Positions 48,501-59,481 of a stretch of DNA of 64,000 nt are shown here, in pieces. The translations under genes were made by a program, and so were the position numbers. The DNA lies in contig CAJQUW010016913.1 in assembly GCA_907163375.1 (NCBI GenBank), forward strand, positions 186,001-250,000, read 5' to 3'. The notes beneath the pieces are model-generated. The model made no database searches, had not been told where the DNA came from, and worked only from the letters and a program-made list of their open reading frames with translations. Source of the DNA: Prostheceraeus crozeri. Its lineage: Eukaryota > Platyhelminthes > Polycladida > Euryleptidae. Position 1 is the first letter of the stretch, and each line of letters starts with the position of its first letter.

Positions 48501-51500
48501 ATACATACACCCCAAACAACAAAGCAAGACCACCAACCAAAAGATACAAACTTACACCCACCTCTACGCAACCATACCAACACACAAAAACAAAACAAGA
48601 ACAAACACACCAACCACAAACACCATCACCTTGACAAAAAACGAACTCATACACATATAGAACCACAAAAACAAAAAAAACCAAAAAAAAAACCAACAAC
48701 ACACAAAACTGCTTTAACAACAAATACAACACCAACCCACAGACCAAACACAACTCATACAAATAACACTATTCGCACAACAACAACAACAGCATCCTAT
48801 AAACGCTAAAACACACCAACACACACAACACAACAAACATCCAACTACTTGTAAGGCGTACTTTATTACAACACAGACCCATCGATCAAACCAAACACGA
48901 ACACTAACTTACAAAACCCTGCGCAAAACTCGACAACCAGCTTATACGGCAAACACACAATTACACACACAAACAAACACACTCTAAACACTTGTAACAC
49001 AAAAATTACACAACAGGTACACAAGCAATTCACACAACAATACAAAACCTCACCACCAACAACAAACACCAGCGAAACCAGGGCAGTCAAGAGAAGTGGA
49101 CCTGACGATCCTGTGAAGATATGAATTGAGAAGGAGGCTGTGGCCGTTGCAACGAAGACGTGAGAGCTCACAACGGACAGCACGAGGGAGGGACAAGAGA
49201 ACAGTAAGTGGGGGACATCGAGGCTTACACACCACAAACAACAGTCAGAGAAGTGACCTGACGATCCTGTGAAGATAGAATTGAGAAGAAGGCTGTGGCC
49301 GTTGCAACGAAGACATTAGAGCCTCACATCGGACAGCACGAGGGAGGGACAAAAGAACAGTAAGTGGGGGACATCGAGGCTACACACCACAAACCAGGGC
49401 AGTCAAGAGCAGTGGGACCTGACGACCTGTGACGATTATGAATTGAGAAAGGCCTGTGTGGCCGTTGCAACGAAGACATGAGAGCTCAACAACGGACAAT
49501 AGCACGAGGAGGGACAAGAGAACATAATTGGGGGACATCGAGGCTTACACACCACAAACAGGGCATCAAGAGCAGTGGACCTGACGATCCGTGAAGATAT
49601 GAAGTGAGAAGAAAGTCTGGGGCCGTTGCAACGAAGACAGAGAGCTCACAACGGACAGCACGAGGGAGGGACAAGAGAACAGTAAGTGGAGGACATCGAG
49701 GCTTACACAATCAACCACAAACAGGGCAAGTCAAGAGAAGTGGAACCTCGACGATCCTGTGAAGATATGAATTGAGAAGGAGGCTTGTGGCCGTGTGCAA
49801 CGAAGACATGAGAGCTCACAAACGGACAGCACGAGGGAGGGACAAGAGAACAGTAAGTGGAGGACATCGAGGCTTACACACCACAAACAGGGCAGTCAAG
49901 AGCAGTGGACCTGCCAATCCTGTGAAGATATGAATTGAGAAGGAGGCCTGTGGCCGTTGCAACGAAAGACATTAATAGATGTGATAATGGAGAGCTCACA
50001 ACGGACAGCACGAGGGAGGGACAAGAGAACAGTAAGTGGAGGACATCGAGGCTTACACACCACAAACAGGGCAGTCAAGAGCAGTGGACCTGCCAATCCT
50101 GTGAAGATATGAATTGAGAAGGAGGCTGTGGCCGTTGCAACGAAGACATGAGAGCTCACAACGGACAGCACGAGGGAGGGACAAGAGAACAGTAAGTGGA
50201 GGACATCGAGGCTTACACACCACAAACAGGGCAGTCAGGAGCAGTGGACCTGCCAATCCTTTGAAGATATGAATTGAGAAGGAGGCTGTGGCCGTTGTGC
50301 CAACGAAGACGTGAAGCTCCACAACGGACACACGAGGGAGGGGACAAGGAGAAACAGTAAAGTGGGGACATCGAGGCTTACAACACCACAAACAGGGCAG
50401 TCAGAGCACGTGGACCTGCAAACCGGTGATATAAGATTGAGAAGGAGGCTGTGGCCGTTGCAACGAAGACATGAGAGCTCACAACGGACAGCACGAGGAG
50501 GGACAAGAAGAACAGTAAGTGGAGGACATCGAGGCTTACACACCACAAACAGGGCAGTCAGGAGCAGTGGACCTGCCAATCCTGTGAAGATATGAATTGA
50601 GAAGGAGGCTGTGGCCGTTGCAACGAAGACATGAGAGCTCACAACGGACAGCACGAGGGAGGGACAAGAGAACAGTAAGTGGGGGACATCGAGGCTTACA
50701 CACCACAAACAGGGCAGTCAAGAGCAGTGGACCTGCCAATCCTGTGAAGATATGAATTGAGAAGGAGGCTGTGGCCGTTGCAACGAAGACGTGAGAGCTC
50801 ACAACGGACAGCACGAGGGAGGGACAAGAGAACAGTAAGTGGGGGACATCGAGGCTTACACACCACAAACAGGGCAGTCAAGAGCAGTGGACCTGACGAT
50901 CCTGTGAAGATATGAATTGAGAAGAAGGCTGTGGCCGTTGCAACGAAGACGTGAGAGCTCACAACGGACAGCACGAGGGAGGGACAAGAGAACAGTAAGT
51001 GGAGGACATCGAGGCTTACACACCACAAACAGGGCAGTCAAGAGCAGTGGACCTGACGATCCTGTGAAGATATGAATTGAGAAGGAGGCTGTGGCCGTTG
51101 CAACGAAGACGTGAGAGCTCACAACGGACAGCACGAGGGAGGGACAAGAGAACAGTAAGTGGAGGACATCGAGGCTTACACACCACAAACAGGGCAGTCA
51201 AGAGCAGTGGACCTGCCAATCCTGTGAAGATATGAATTGAGAAGAAGGCTGTGACCGTTGCAACGAAGACGTGAGAGCTCACAACGGACAGCACGAGGGA
51301 GGGACAAGAGAACAGTAAGTGGGGGACATCGAGGCTTACACACCACAAACAGGGCAGTCAAGAGCAGTGGACCTGCCAATCCTGTGAAGATATGAATTGA
51401 GAAGGAGGCTGTGGCCGTTGCAACGAAGACGTGAGAGCTCACAACGGACAGCACGAGGGAGGGACAAGAGAACAGTAAGTGGAGGACATCGAGGCTTACA

Positions 51501-51957
51501 CACCACAAACAGGACAGTCAGGAGAAGTGGACCTGACGATCCTGTGAAGATATGAATTGAGAAGGAGGCTGTGGCCGTTGCAACGAAGACATGAGAGATC
51601 ACAACGGACAGCACGAGGGAGGGACAAGAGAACAGTAAGTGGGGGACATCGAGGCTTACACACCACAAACAGGTCAGTCAAGAGCAGTGGACCTGACGAT
51701 CCTGTGAAGATATGAATTGAGAAGGAGGCTGTGGCCGTTGCAACGAAGACATGAGAGCTCACAACGGACAGCACGAGGGAGGGACAAGAGAACAGTAAGT
51801 GGGGGACATCGAGGCTTACACACCACAAACAGGGCAGTCAAGAGCAGTGGACCTGACGATCCTGTGAAGATATGAATTGAGAAGGAGGCTGTGGCCGTTG
51901 CAACGAAGACGTGAGAGCTCACAACGGACAGCACGAGGGAGGGACTTGTGAAGAAAT
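45516..51957. repeat. 160-bp tandem array, about 35 units
   Basis: The exact 160-bp period is clearest at 50536-51940, where the unit start CAGGGCAGTCAAGAGCAGTG recurs every 160 bases (for example 50711, 50871, 51031). Units hold TGAAGATATGAATTGAGAAG, GCTGTGGCCGTTGCAACGAA and GGGACAAGAGAACAGTAAGT. Variation is mostly a few fixed alternatives (GTGAGAG/ATGAGAG, GGGGGAC/GGAGGAC, CCAATCC/ACGATCC). Units at 45700-50400 are peppered with single-base indels. A 0.9-kb A/C-rich block interrupts it at 48166-49076. Since 160 is not a multiple of three, the overlapping 110-codon frames are by-products. Confidence 0.95.
48166..49076. repeat. A/C-only block inside the 160-bp array
   Basis: About 0.9 kb almost free of G and low in T on the plus strand (CACAACCCCAAACACCACCA and similar). 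The left flank stops at GAGGCTTACA and the right flank resumes at CAGGGCAGTCAAG, which are consecutive parts of the 160-bp unit, so phase is kept. The unit's own linker at that point (CACACCACAAACA) is also A/C-rich. It may be an expansion of that linker or, more likely, a consensus or basecalling artefact. Confidence 0.7.
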
Positions 51958-51989
51958 CAAAGACGAACGAACTGAAGTCTGCCATGCAC

Positions 51990-52430
51990 TGTACATGGAA
52001 CGATGAATGAAGGACTTCGGAAGAGACAGACACTGAGGGGCTGCAGAGGGGAGAGAAGTGCCACTTTTGTCAAGCGCATCTGCAGAGTTATTGCCGCTGA
52101 TGTTCGAGTGACCAGGAAGTCACTGCAATGACACTGAGATCGAGGAAGGGCAGAGAGGACCAGGCAGACGCAGACAAGTTGGGCGACGGGGTGAAGAGAG
52201 CACGGACAGAGCCGAGAGAGAGTCGGACAAGAGAAGAAGAGAGGAGACACGAAGAGTGATGGGAAGCGGATCAAGAGAGAGCATGCTGGATTGCAAGCAT
52301 TTCAGTTGTGAAGCTTCAACACTGCGCTCCAGCATGAGAGGAAAGAGAGAAAGTGGAAGAGTATGAAGAGCAGGTTGTGAAAACACCCGAGCCGTCCAAT
52401 AACGGAACCGTCAGTCCAGATGGTCAGGTC
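51990..52430 (-). pseudogene. LINE RNase H domain, decayed
   Basis: The minus strand reads PAADLTIWTDGSVIGRLG (first catalytic Asp in TDGS), a block around AIQHALSW-like residues, LLLSDSLSALSVLSSP (second Asp in SDS), then SVSLQ, a TGA at the usual Trp, and LPGHSNISGNNSADALDK (LPGH and N-x-x-AD). That is the full motif order of the RNase H domain appended to ORF2 in I-type and related LINEs, which helps remove RNA during reverse transcription. Frame changes and the stop show it is inactive. Confidence 0.8.
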
Positions 52431-52790
52431 AGCAGCTGGGAGGGAGGAAAGGTGGTCTCAGATCAATGCGGTTTGAAGAGGAACCGGGTCGGATCGGCTT
52501 GTTAGCTCTGAGAACCACAGAAAAGCACGTGGCAGGGAAATTGAATTCCTGCGGCCTTCGGGGATGATGGTGCGGGTGATTTCTGCGAGTGATTTTGCGA
52601 GAACTGTGGAGAAGTAAAATAGTACATAGACCGCGGCGCTCCTGTATGGAATGGGAGGGGAAGACAGCTGGGCCAGAAATCAGCATGGTCAAGACCTACT
52701 GTCAGAAATGAGTCAAAGAAGTAGAGAGGCTGATGTAGAGCGATGAAAGACGTCAGAAAAGAAAAAGGAAGCTAATCTTGTCCTACAAGC

Positions 52791-53233
52791 CTCAGTCAGT
52801 TTCCTCAGGCTCCCAACTGAGCCCCTTATTTTGGGACCCCTTCAGATGTATGGCGCTAAACCTCCTCCTCAAACACCCAAAGATCTACCGACAGTGTGCC
52901 TTCCCCCTACTCCGCAACCGTTCTATGAAATGCGACTACTGAAACTGTGCGGTGCCTGATATAAGCACGTTGAAGGGAGATATCAAAATAGAAAATGCAA
53001 CATCAAGAATAAGTCTTCAAATGGTGATGATATGCACGAATATGCATTCGTGTGCCGATTGGCTGTTTCATGCTGACTCACAGCGTGGGTAAAGGGAAGG
53101 ACATTCTGGTTGTGAAGACCTTCTGTTTCGGATAGACTCTTCCTGTCTCAAGCGATACAGATGTCTGGTGCCATTAACCAGTCACCAAAATACATCATCT
53201 CTGATGATATATGCCCATTGCACCAACAGCAGT
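52791..53233. other. No gene recognised
   Basis: Intron sequence between the LINE and the next SINE; no supported feature. Confidence 0.5.
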
Positions 53234-53524
53234 ATGAAATGAAGCTTTTTTTACGTCACTACTCCCCATACTTGGGGATTGGACGGTGCTGACATAGTCA
53301 GACTTATGGAGCTGTACTTTTAGTCCGGATGCCCTTCCTGCCGACTTCCAATGACACCTTCGGGGGTCGACCTCTGGACCAATAGATCGCTAGGCCAAGC
53401 ACTTCACCACTGTGCCACGGAGACCGGATGCCCTTTCTACCGACTTCCAATGAGACCTTCGGGGCTCAACCTCTGGACCAAAAGATCGGTAGGTCAAGCA
53501 CTTCACCACTGTGCCACGGAGACC
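53234..53524 (-). mobile_element. tRNA-derived SINE, family S1, dimeric head
   Basis: The minus strand has two tandem heads (each GTCTCCGTGGCACAGTGGTG, then a B-box variant, then TCGG(T/C)AG(G/A)AAGGGCATCC), then the S1 body ending CCCCAAGTATGGGGAGTAGT and a short tail. The layout equals that at 24165 on the other strand. Confidence 0.88.
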
Positions 53525-54470
53525 ACAAAACTGGATAATAAATGTCTCACGGACTCACAATTACCGGAGTCCGTGCACGATTCGCCGCTGTTGTGGACAG
53601 TGAAATAGCGAAGCAAATAACGAAGGTGTCTTCATTTTCTCAAAGAGTGAAAATGGGTTATTCACTTTACATGATGCTGACAAAATTAGTTGCAGGAATT
53701 ACATTTTGCGTTTGATTTTTATCGTGTCAACTCAACAGGTTTTCGAAACACCTGTGAGCATCTATTTTCTTGACATTCCAATGCATTATGTTACATTGAT
53801 AATTGGAAAACGTCGCACATTCCAATGTAATACTCTAATGAGAAAGATCACGTATTGTTCAGTAAGTAACACGGTCTGCATTGTTGAACCAGTTATCAGA
53901 TGTTCATTAGATGATGAAAAAAACTCTTTGAAAAGGCAGTAGATTGGCCTGTGGGTGTATTTGCTACATATTAATGACGAATTTTGAGCATTAAGTTGCT
54001 GACGTCATTCGTCTGTTTTCATTCTTTCTCACCTATCATCGTAGTGCAAGCAATTATTCATCTTTACAAGTGTGAATGTTGCTATCTCAGTTTCATTTTC
54101 AGTGCTATTTTAAGGAAACTCAATTTGTTGATCAAGATCATCTTTACGTTTTCCATTTAGTGTTAATGAAAACAGAACGATGACAGAAATTGTGCAGAAA
54201 AAGTCTCGCTAATAAAATGAATTGATGCAGGTTTCATTCAAATTTATCATTGCTGATAGGGAAAGACTGTTCCAGATTCCAGTCTTTGAAATATACGATA
54301 CTGTATGCACCATGTATATCATTATATGAATGTTATTCATCAAATCAATGCCTGTCCCAAAATTCATGGTGTTTGGCGGTGCGACCAAAAGTGGACCCAT
54401 TGTGTCCTCAATGAGCGAAACTTGCCACTATCCATACTTCATGGTTCAGCGGAATTAATACAGGTGATTA
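53525..54470. other. No gene recognised
   Basis: AT-rich intron sequence; no supported feature. Confidence 0.5.
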
Positions 54471-54476
54471 AGGAGT

Positions 54477-54590
54477 GGTCTCTGCAGCACAGTGGTCAAG
54501 TAACGGACGTAGCGATCTTCTGGCATTGAGTTCGAACCCCGTGAGTGTCATATGAAGTCGCCAGGAAGGGCATCCTGACTAAATAAGTGA
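54477..54590 (+). mobile_element. S1-type SINE, truncated and diverged
   Basis: GGTCTCTGCAGCACAGTGGT (head), GAGTTCGAACCCC (B box), GAGTGTCATATGAAGTCGCC, then AGGAAGGGCATCCTGACTAA. This is one head and the core; the body seen in other copies is missing or unrecognisable. Confidence 0.75.
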
Positions 54591-54788
54591 CGATCAAGTT
54601 TCATTTTCTTAGTGCAGGTACAGCCAATCCAACTGTAGAGTTGTTCAGATTTAAAGATGTTTTAATGAACATCAAATTAAGGACTGATGCGTTATAGACC
54701 GCACATTGTAAATGCAGTGAAGCGTTGTGTGAGTGCTTGCAAGGACATTTCGTGTATAAGCAGTTAAAGTATGTGAACGTCTTTTTAT

Positions 54789-55303
54789 TCATTTTGAAGG
54801 AAGCAAAAATAAGCAATTTTCTGCGACCGTGTTGTAATTTTATTCCCAATATTTCAGCTTAGCCTTTATTAAGGGATGCAGAAAAGGAAATTATACAGAA
54901 TTCATTAGAAAAATTCAACTAACCTATCTTGAAATCACAAATTGGGATATGCTAACACCAGATTTTAGCAAAAATATTATTAACATTAATATTAATATTA
55001 TTAATATAATTAACAGAATTAATATGATTGAGCAGCATTTCCGTAATTCTGTCTAACTTTTAGCTTTCTTCCCTTTATAGATATTTTTATCTTTTTGTAA
55101 TCCATGATATTTTTGCTAAAACTCTGTGTTAGCATGTCCCAATTTGTATTTCATAGATAGGTTAGTTGAAATTTTTCTTAATGACATTCTGTATAATTTC
55201 CTTTTCTGCATCCCTTAATAAAGGCTAAGCCGAAATGTTGGGAATAAAATTACAACACGGTCGCAGAAAATTGGTTATTTTTGCTTCTTTCAAAATGATT
55301 GAA
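54789..55303. mobile_element. Foldback MITE, arms about 190 bp
   Basis: The left arm (54789-54977) contains AAGCAAAAATAAGCAATTTT, CTGCGACCGTGTTGTAATTT, CTTTATTAAGGGATGCAGAA and TTTTAGCAAAAATAT. The right arm (55107-55303) carries the complements in reverse order (ATATTTTTGCTAAAA ... CTGCATCCCTTAATAAAGGC ... AAATTACAACACGGTCGCAG). The 130-bp loop is very AT-rich. Arms are about 90% identical by eye. No coding capacity. Confidence 0.8.
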
Positions 55304-55595
55304 TCCCGACCGATGGGCAATTAAAAATCAAAGTCTTTTTATTCGTCCAACTGTTAGATAGGAGATTTTTAGATAGGAGATTTTCAGCAACGGAATGTGT
55401 TTCGGCATGTCTGATGCCGAGCCTCGAATTCAGAGACTTCATGAGGCGGCAAGGGAGCAGGCTGAATGCCTGGTTATCATTATCACAGACTTGGGTGACA
55501 GCGGGGGCGAACACGGTCTATTCTTTCATTCCAACCTCCTTCCCTCTTATTTTCATGTTGATTTGATTTTTACCCAATTTTGTGTATATTTGTAG

Positions 55596-55640
55596 CCTCC
55601 TCCTGTGCCTCCACACCGAGGCAAACGGAAAGTGGGCAGA
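55596..55640 (+). CDS. 45-nt proline-rich microexon
   Basis: A 45-base segment lies between a T-rich acceptor ending TTTGTAG at 55595 and a donor GTAAGC at 55641. It is exactly 15 codons and reads PPPVPPHRGKRKVGR in phase 0, the phase shared by the end of exon 4 and the start of the next exon at 61553. It could therefore be included or skipped without changing frame. The peptide has a PxxP-like core followed by basic residues, an SH3-ligand-like pattern. Evidence is limited to splice signals, phase and composition, because the segment is too short for homology. Confidence 0.5.
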
Positions 55641-57353
55641 GTAAGCGAGTGTGTTGGTGCTTTTCCCTGTTTTGCAGAATGTGTACTGACATTAACTTAG
55701 ACAGTTTCCTCAGATAACATTTCATCAACTACTAAAGGAAGGGGACTTGCATGTACTGGAAAATGGTCACTTTATGAACTGGTTCTCACTTCTAGTTTGC
55801 CGTCACAGCATTATCGAAAATAAGCTCAATTCTCTGCGAAGAAAGCGCTTTCAAAGGGGACAATGCCTCAGTAGTTTTCTGATCAGAAAGTTTCGAAATG
55901 AGACGTCTTTTAGATGTGTTCCAAAATGTGGTGTTGTTAAGAAACACACGTATGACAATAAAGAAGACGAAATTACAGGGATCTGAATATTGTGCGTAAT
56001 ATAGCTATGGTACAATGTAGAAAAAAGACAGCAACAATGCATCTCGTGATGATGATATCTCCATTGTCTACTTTATTTCTAAATCTATGATGCAATGATA
56101 TAGGAATAATGGCAGTTTGTACATTGCTATGTTAATAATATTGTGCGTCATTAAAATGGACTGGGCATCAATGCTATGATTACACAAGCAGATATCCGCT
56201 GATTGAGATTTCAAAAATGTGTTTTGCATGTAGAGATATGGATATCATTATTACGGGATACATTGTCTATACTTATATTTCTAAATCTATGGTGCAATGA
56301 TACAGGAATAATGGCATTACCCTGCCGTCATTTTTCTATGCTTATAACATAGAAGTTGCTGCTAAGATCATCGACTTCTAAATTGCAGAAGAATGTTCTG
56401 TTACAGGAAGTCTATGGACAGATATAAATGTATATAAGCAGACAATGGAAATACCACACCAGATTTCTCGGTAAGTAATGAACAAATCGTCGGCGCTAAC
56501 GCGGTCTCTGATTTGTACATTACTTTCCTTGAAATCTCACATGGTATTCCTACACTGATACCTGCCAAGGATATTTTAGAATTCTCAGTTAGAGTATATC
56601 TACATGTGTATTGTGCATTGTTGCCCTCTTTTCCGAACATGGTTGCGCAGTCAATTTCAATTAGGCAGAATATTAGGCTGTCTGATTTCTTTTATAATAC
56701 CCGCAAATTCATTGACGGCCGGAAAACTATACATTGTCTGTAACAATAGATTTCTATTTTACATATAGTATAGACAAATAGAGCATGCATGCTATTCTTA
56801 TTATATACATGCAGTCTTGTAGCGATGTAAGCATCGTCTTATTAGCATATTTTTTGGGGCAACAATGTAGGAAGTTTCTAGCTTACACGCCCTCAAATGC
56901 CCTGCATCATAGTCCTCAAAAATCCATGTTTATGTTACATAGTAGAAGAAAATGGCCTTTTTAAATCGAGCTGTTGTTCATAAACAGGAAGACGTTTGTC
57001 ATAAGGAAAACAAAACTTCTCCTCTGTCGAATATATTTAGCCAAGAAAGAAGATAGATTTTGGCCAGGTCGTCCTACAACTGATGCTTCAAATAGGCTTA
57101 TGCGTAGAAGAAAACAAATATGATTTTGATTAAATCTGTTTCAAGCAGTCAAATATTCCGGGGATGGAATCAACGCACCACATTTCCAGCTTCAAATTGA
57201 AGAAAATGCATTAGCTTGAAATAAAAATAGTTGAATTTCAAATTGTTTTTCACTCATTTGATATCAAATTACGTTCCATGAAATTCAAGAAATGATGTTT
57301 ATTTCCATTTGGCTTACTTTGCAAAATGGAGCAATTTAAAAGACTGAGGAATC
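55641..57353. other. No gene; short direct duplication
   Basis: A roughly 50-bp segment containing TTTCTAAATCTATGATGCAA and AGGAATAATGGCA at about 56075-56113 recurs at about 56279-56316 with few changes. No exon compatible in phase was found. Confidence 0.5.
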
Positions 57354-57737
57354 ATTTATCAAATCTCAACAGATGTAACCACCACGAGACATGTTTCGGC
57401 CTGTTGGGCCTCATCAGTCGTGGGTAGGTTTGAACCAGCGACGTTGGAGTTAGAGGACATGCAAGCATGCCCTCTAACCACAAGGCCACCGGACTATCTG
57501 TTGAGAGCGTGAATTAGCCAGGAAGGCACTGCTTTAACGCAGGCACGTGGAGGGCGGACTGCTTTCTGCAATCACTTAATACCGCATCCGAGATTGAGGC
57601 GCTTCACGCAGGCGTTACTCATTACATGTTACTCATTGCGCTACTCTAAACATGTGATGAGTAGCGCCTGCGTGAAGCGCTCATGGTGCTACCACGACAT
57701 GTCTCGTGGTGGTTACATCTGTCGAGATTTGATAAAT
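57354..57737. mobile_element. Foldback element with an embedded tRNA-like SINE (family S2)
   Basis: The outer 40 bp are inverted repeats with one mismatch (ATTTATCAAATCTC-A/G-ACAG, then ATGTAACCACCACGAGACAT). Inside, on the minus strand, lies a tRNA-like segment: GGTGGCCTTGTGGTTAGAGG (A box) and CGCTGGTTCAAACC (B box), followed by CCCACGACTGATGAGGCCCA. A second inner palindrome occurs at about 57601-57682 (GCGCTTCACGCAGGCG and complement). A partial copy is at 59290. It is either a true foldback element or two S2 SINEs inserted tail-out, of which the right one is just a 3' end. Confidence 0.7.
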
Positions 57738-59289
57738 TTATCAATTGCCAGGTTACTTGTCTAAACAGAGGAATCAATTCACAATGCGCTAATAACTGCA
57801 ATTTTTCAAAGCGATATTAGAACTACAACAAACTTGCTCTTTCAATGTCTCTTTCAAATCGACTATCTACCGTGAAATGTGCTGAGAGGAGAATTAATAG
57901 GTCTGCGCAACATTAGTGAGTGACGTCTTTGTGAGAACAGGATACATTTATTAATGAATTTCACAGTCGTAGATAATTTTCGTTGATGGACGAATTATGT
58001 AAACGAATCGTTTTCACATCGATTAATTTCGTGATTTAGTGATTATTTACTCTTCTTTAAACATTTCACCAGCAATAGCCGTATCGAGATGGACGTACTA
58101 TCTCACTTCATTAAAGCTCACTCGAAAAACCTTTCTCGAGAGTTCCCTGCCGACCAGGTGTAGTTATCTTCGTCCAGGAAACGGCAAACTAGAAGTTGGC
58201 AATTAAGAAGTTAATGAATTTCGACGGGTATTCATTAAAGATCACTTAAAACACACTGCTGGCAAATCGCGGGGCATGGATGCAACTTTAAATGGAGAGT
58301 TGTGCCGATGTTCCACGATGTGAACTAGGCCTCCTGATGATTGCTGACATTGGATGAAATAGCAGCTACTCAGATCTGCTTCCATTTTTCACTTGAGGAT
58401 ACAACTCAGTAATAAATTTTTCTATTTATACTGTGCTGGCAAACTAGACGTTCGATGAGAACCGAATTTCACCACTTCAGGCATTAAATAGATTGTGATC
58501 CTCTTTGCAGGATGTGTGAATCTAAATATCATTTGCCTTAGTCAACAAAATTGAAGTAGGAATTATTGAGAACTCATGAGAGGCAACACGGCTGTTTGAT
58601 GCGTACGATATAAGCGCTGAAAACTTGTGTATTCGAGGTGAATCAGTTAAATCCCCGTGCGAATCATTTTGCGGATCGTTTTGTCGATCAAATTGAGGAT
58701 TTATTGTACTGAATTCAATGAATCCTGCGAAGTTAACAAATCATGAGAAGTTCTGACGTCATGAAGCACATCCTACACGCTTTAGCAGCTATAAATATAT
58801 TCTTTTACAGCGCTCATTGCCTACTTGTAAATGCGGGACATAGCATTCTATACTTATCTGTCGCCTTCTAGACGTCTTGCAATTGTCATCATTGTATTTA
58901 TATTTCTATGTATAATACACGTAGCAGCAAACTCCATTTATACATTGTACTTGTAGATTTCTTTGTTTTAGTGCTCAGTCATGCCTACCTTGTACGACTA
59001 AATATCATTCCTGAGTGAAGACCGACATTTTCTGGGACAAATTCTTCATCCATTTTGCTATATTAAGAAGGAAATCTGTTTTAATTTTGAAATTTGAATT
59101 TTTCTCCTTTGCCATTGATGTATTCGATTGTCAGTGGTAGAAGGATTTCAGCTACAGCCTCTCATGTCTGTAACAGTCTGTCTACAGAGGCTCTGAACTT
59201 TTAAGACATTTTTATCCTATTTCTTGATTGTAGGGTAGTTCTATTCAAGCTGCTTGATTCTATACTAAAAATGGTTCGCACGCACCTAC
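57738..59289. other. No gene recognised
   Basis: AT-rich intron sequence; no supported feature. Confidence 0.5.
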
Positions 59290-59481
59290 CGTCAACGTGT
59301 CTGCGTTGAAGCAGTGCCTTCCTGGTTAATTCACGTTCTCAACAGATGGTCCGGTAGCCTTGTGGTCAGAGGGTATGCTTACATGTCCTCTAGCTCCAAC
59401 GTCGTTGGTTCGAATCTACCCACGACTGATGAGGCCCAACACTAACAGGCGGAAACATGGCTCGTGGTGGTTACATCTGTT
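59290..59481 (+). mobile_element. tRNA-derived SINE, family S2
   Basis: GTCTGCGTTGAAGCAGTGCC, GGTCCGGTAGCCTTGTGGTC (A box), GTCGTTGGTTCGAATC (B box), CCCACGACTGATGAGGCCCA and GGCTCGTGGTGGTTACATCT. It matches the minus strand of 57370-57550 over about 180 bp and stops within the part that forms the inverted end there. Confidence 0.75.

Larger units (their letters stand above)
45325..52790 (-). mobile_element. RNase H-bearing LINE split by an internal 160-bp tandem expansion
   Basis: Read right to left on the minus strand: an unassigned ORF2 stretch (52430-52700), an RNase H domain (52430 down to about 51990), the 160-bp array (51957-45516), a short C-terminus (45530-45391), and a 3' UTR with AATAAA near 45335. 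Each array unit encodes CELSRLRCNGHSLL, NSYLHRI and DCPVCG and, one frame over, LDVLHLLFSCPSL. This is the R-L-R-x-GH ... C-x-x-CG ... HLL-x-x-CP cysteine-rich tail known from I/R1/Jockey-type LINEs. The array therefore sits where a single copy of that tail belongs. RT sequence upstream is missing or unrecognised. Confidence 0.8.

Noticed and set aside
45383-51828. Family of overlapping 110-codon genes on the minus strand
   Set aside because: They arise from the 160-bp period, which is not a multiple of three, and each frame is just two passes through the same LINE-derived unit; there is no independent coding signal.
55387-55510. Additional exon (frame containing SDAEPRIQRLHEAAREQ)
   Set aside because: The only open reading needs phase 1 after TTTTCAG, which is incompatible with the phase-0 neighbours, and no good donor follows.
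56383-56470. Exon between AAATTGCAG and GTAAGTAATG
   Set aside because: Splice signals are fair, but just one frame is open and its phases do not match the surrounding phase-0 exons; the product has no recognisable features.
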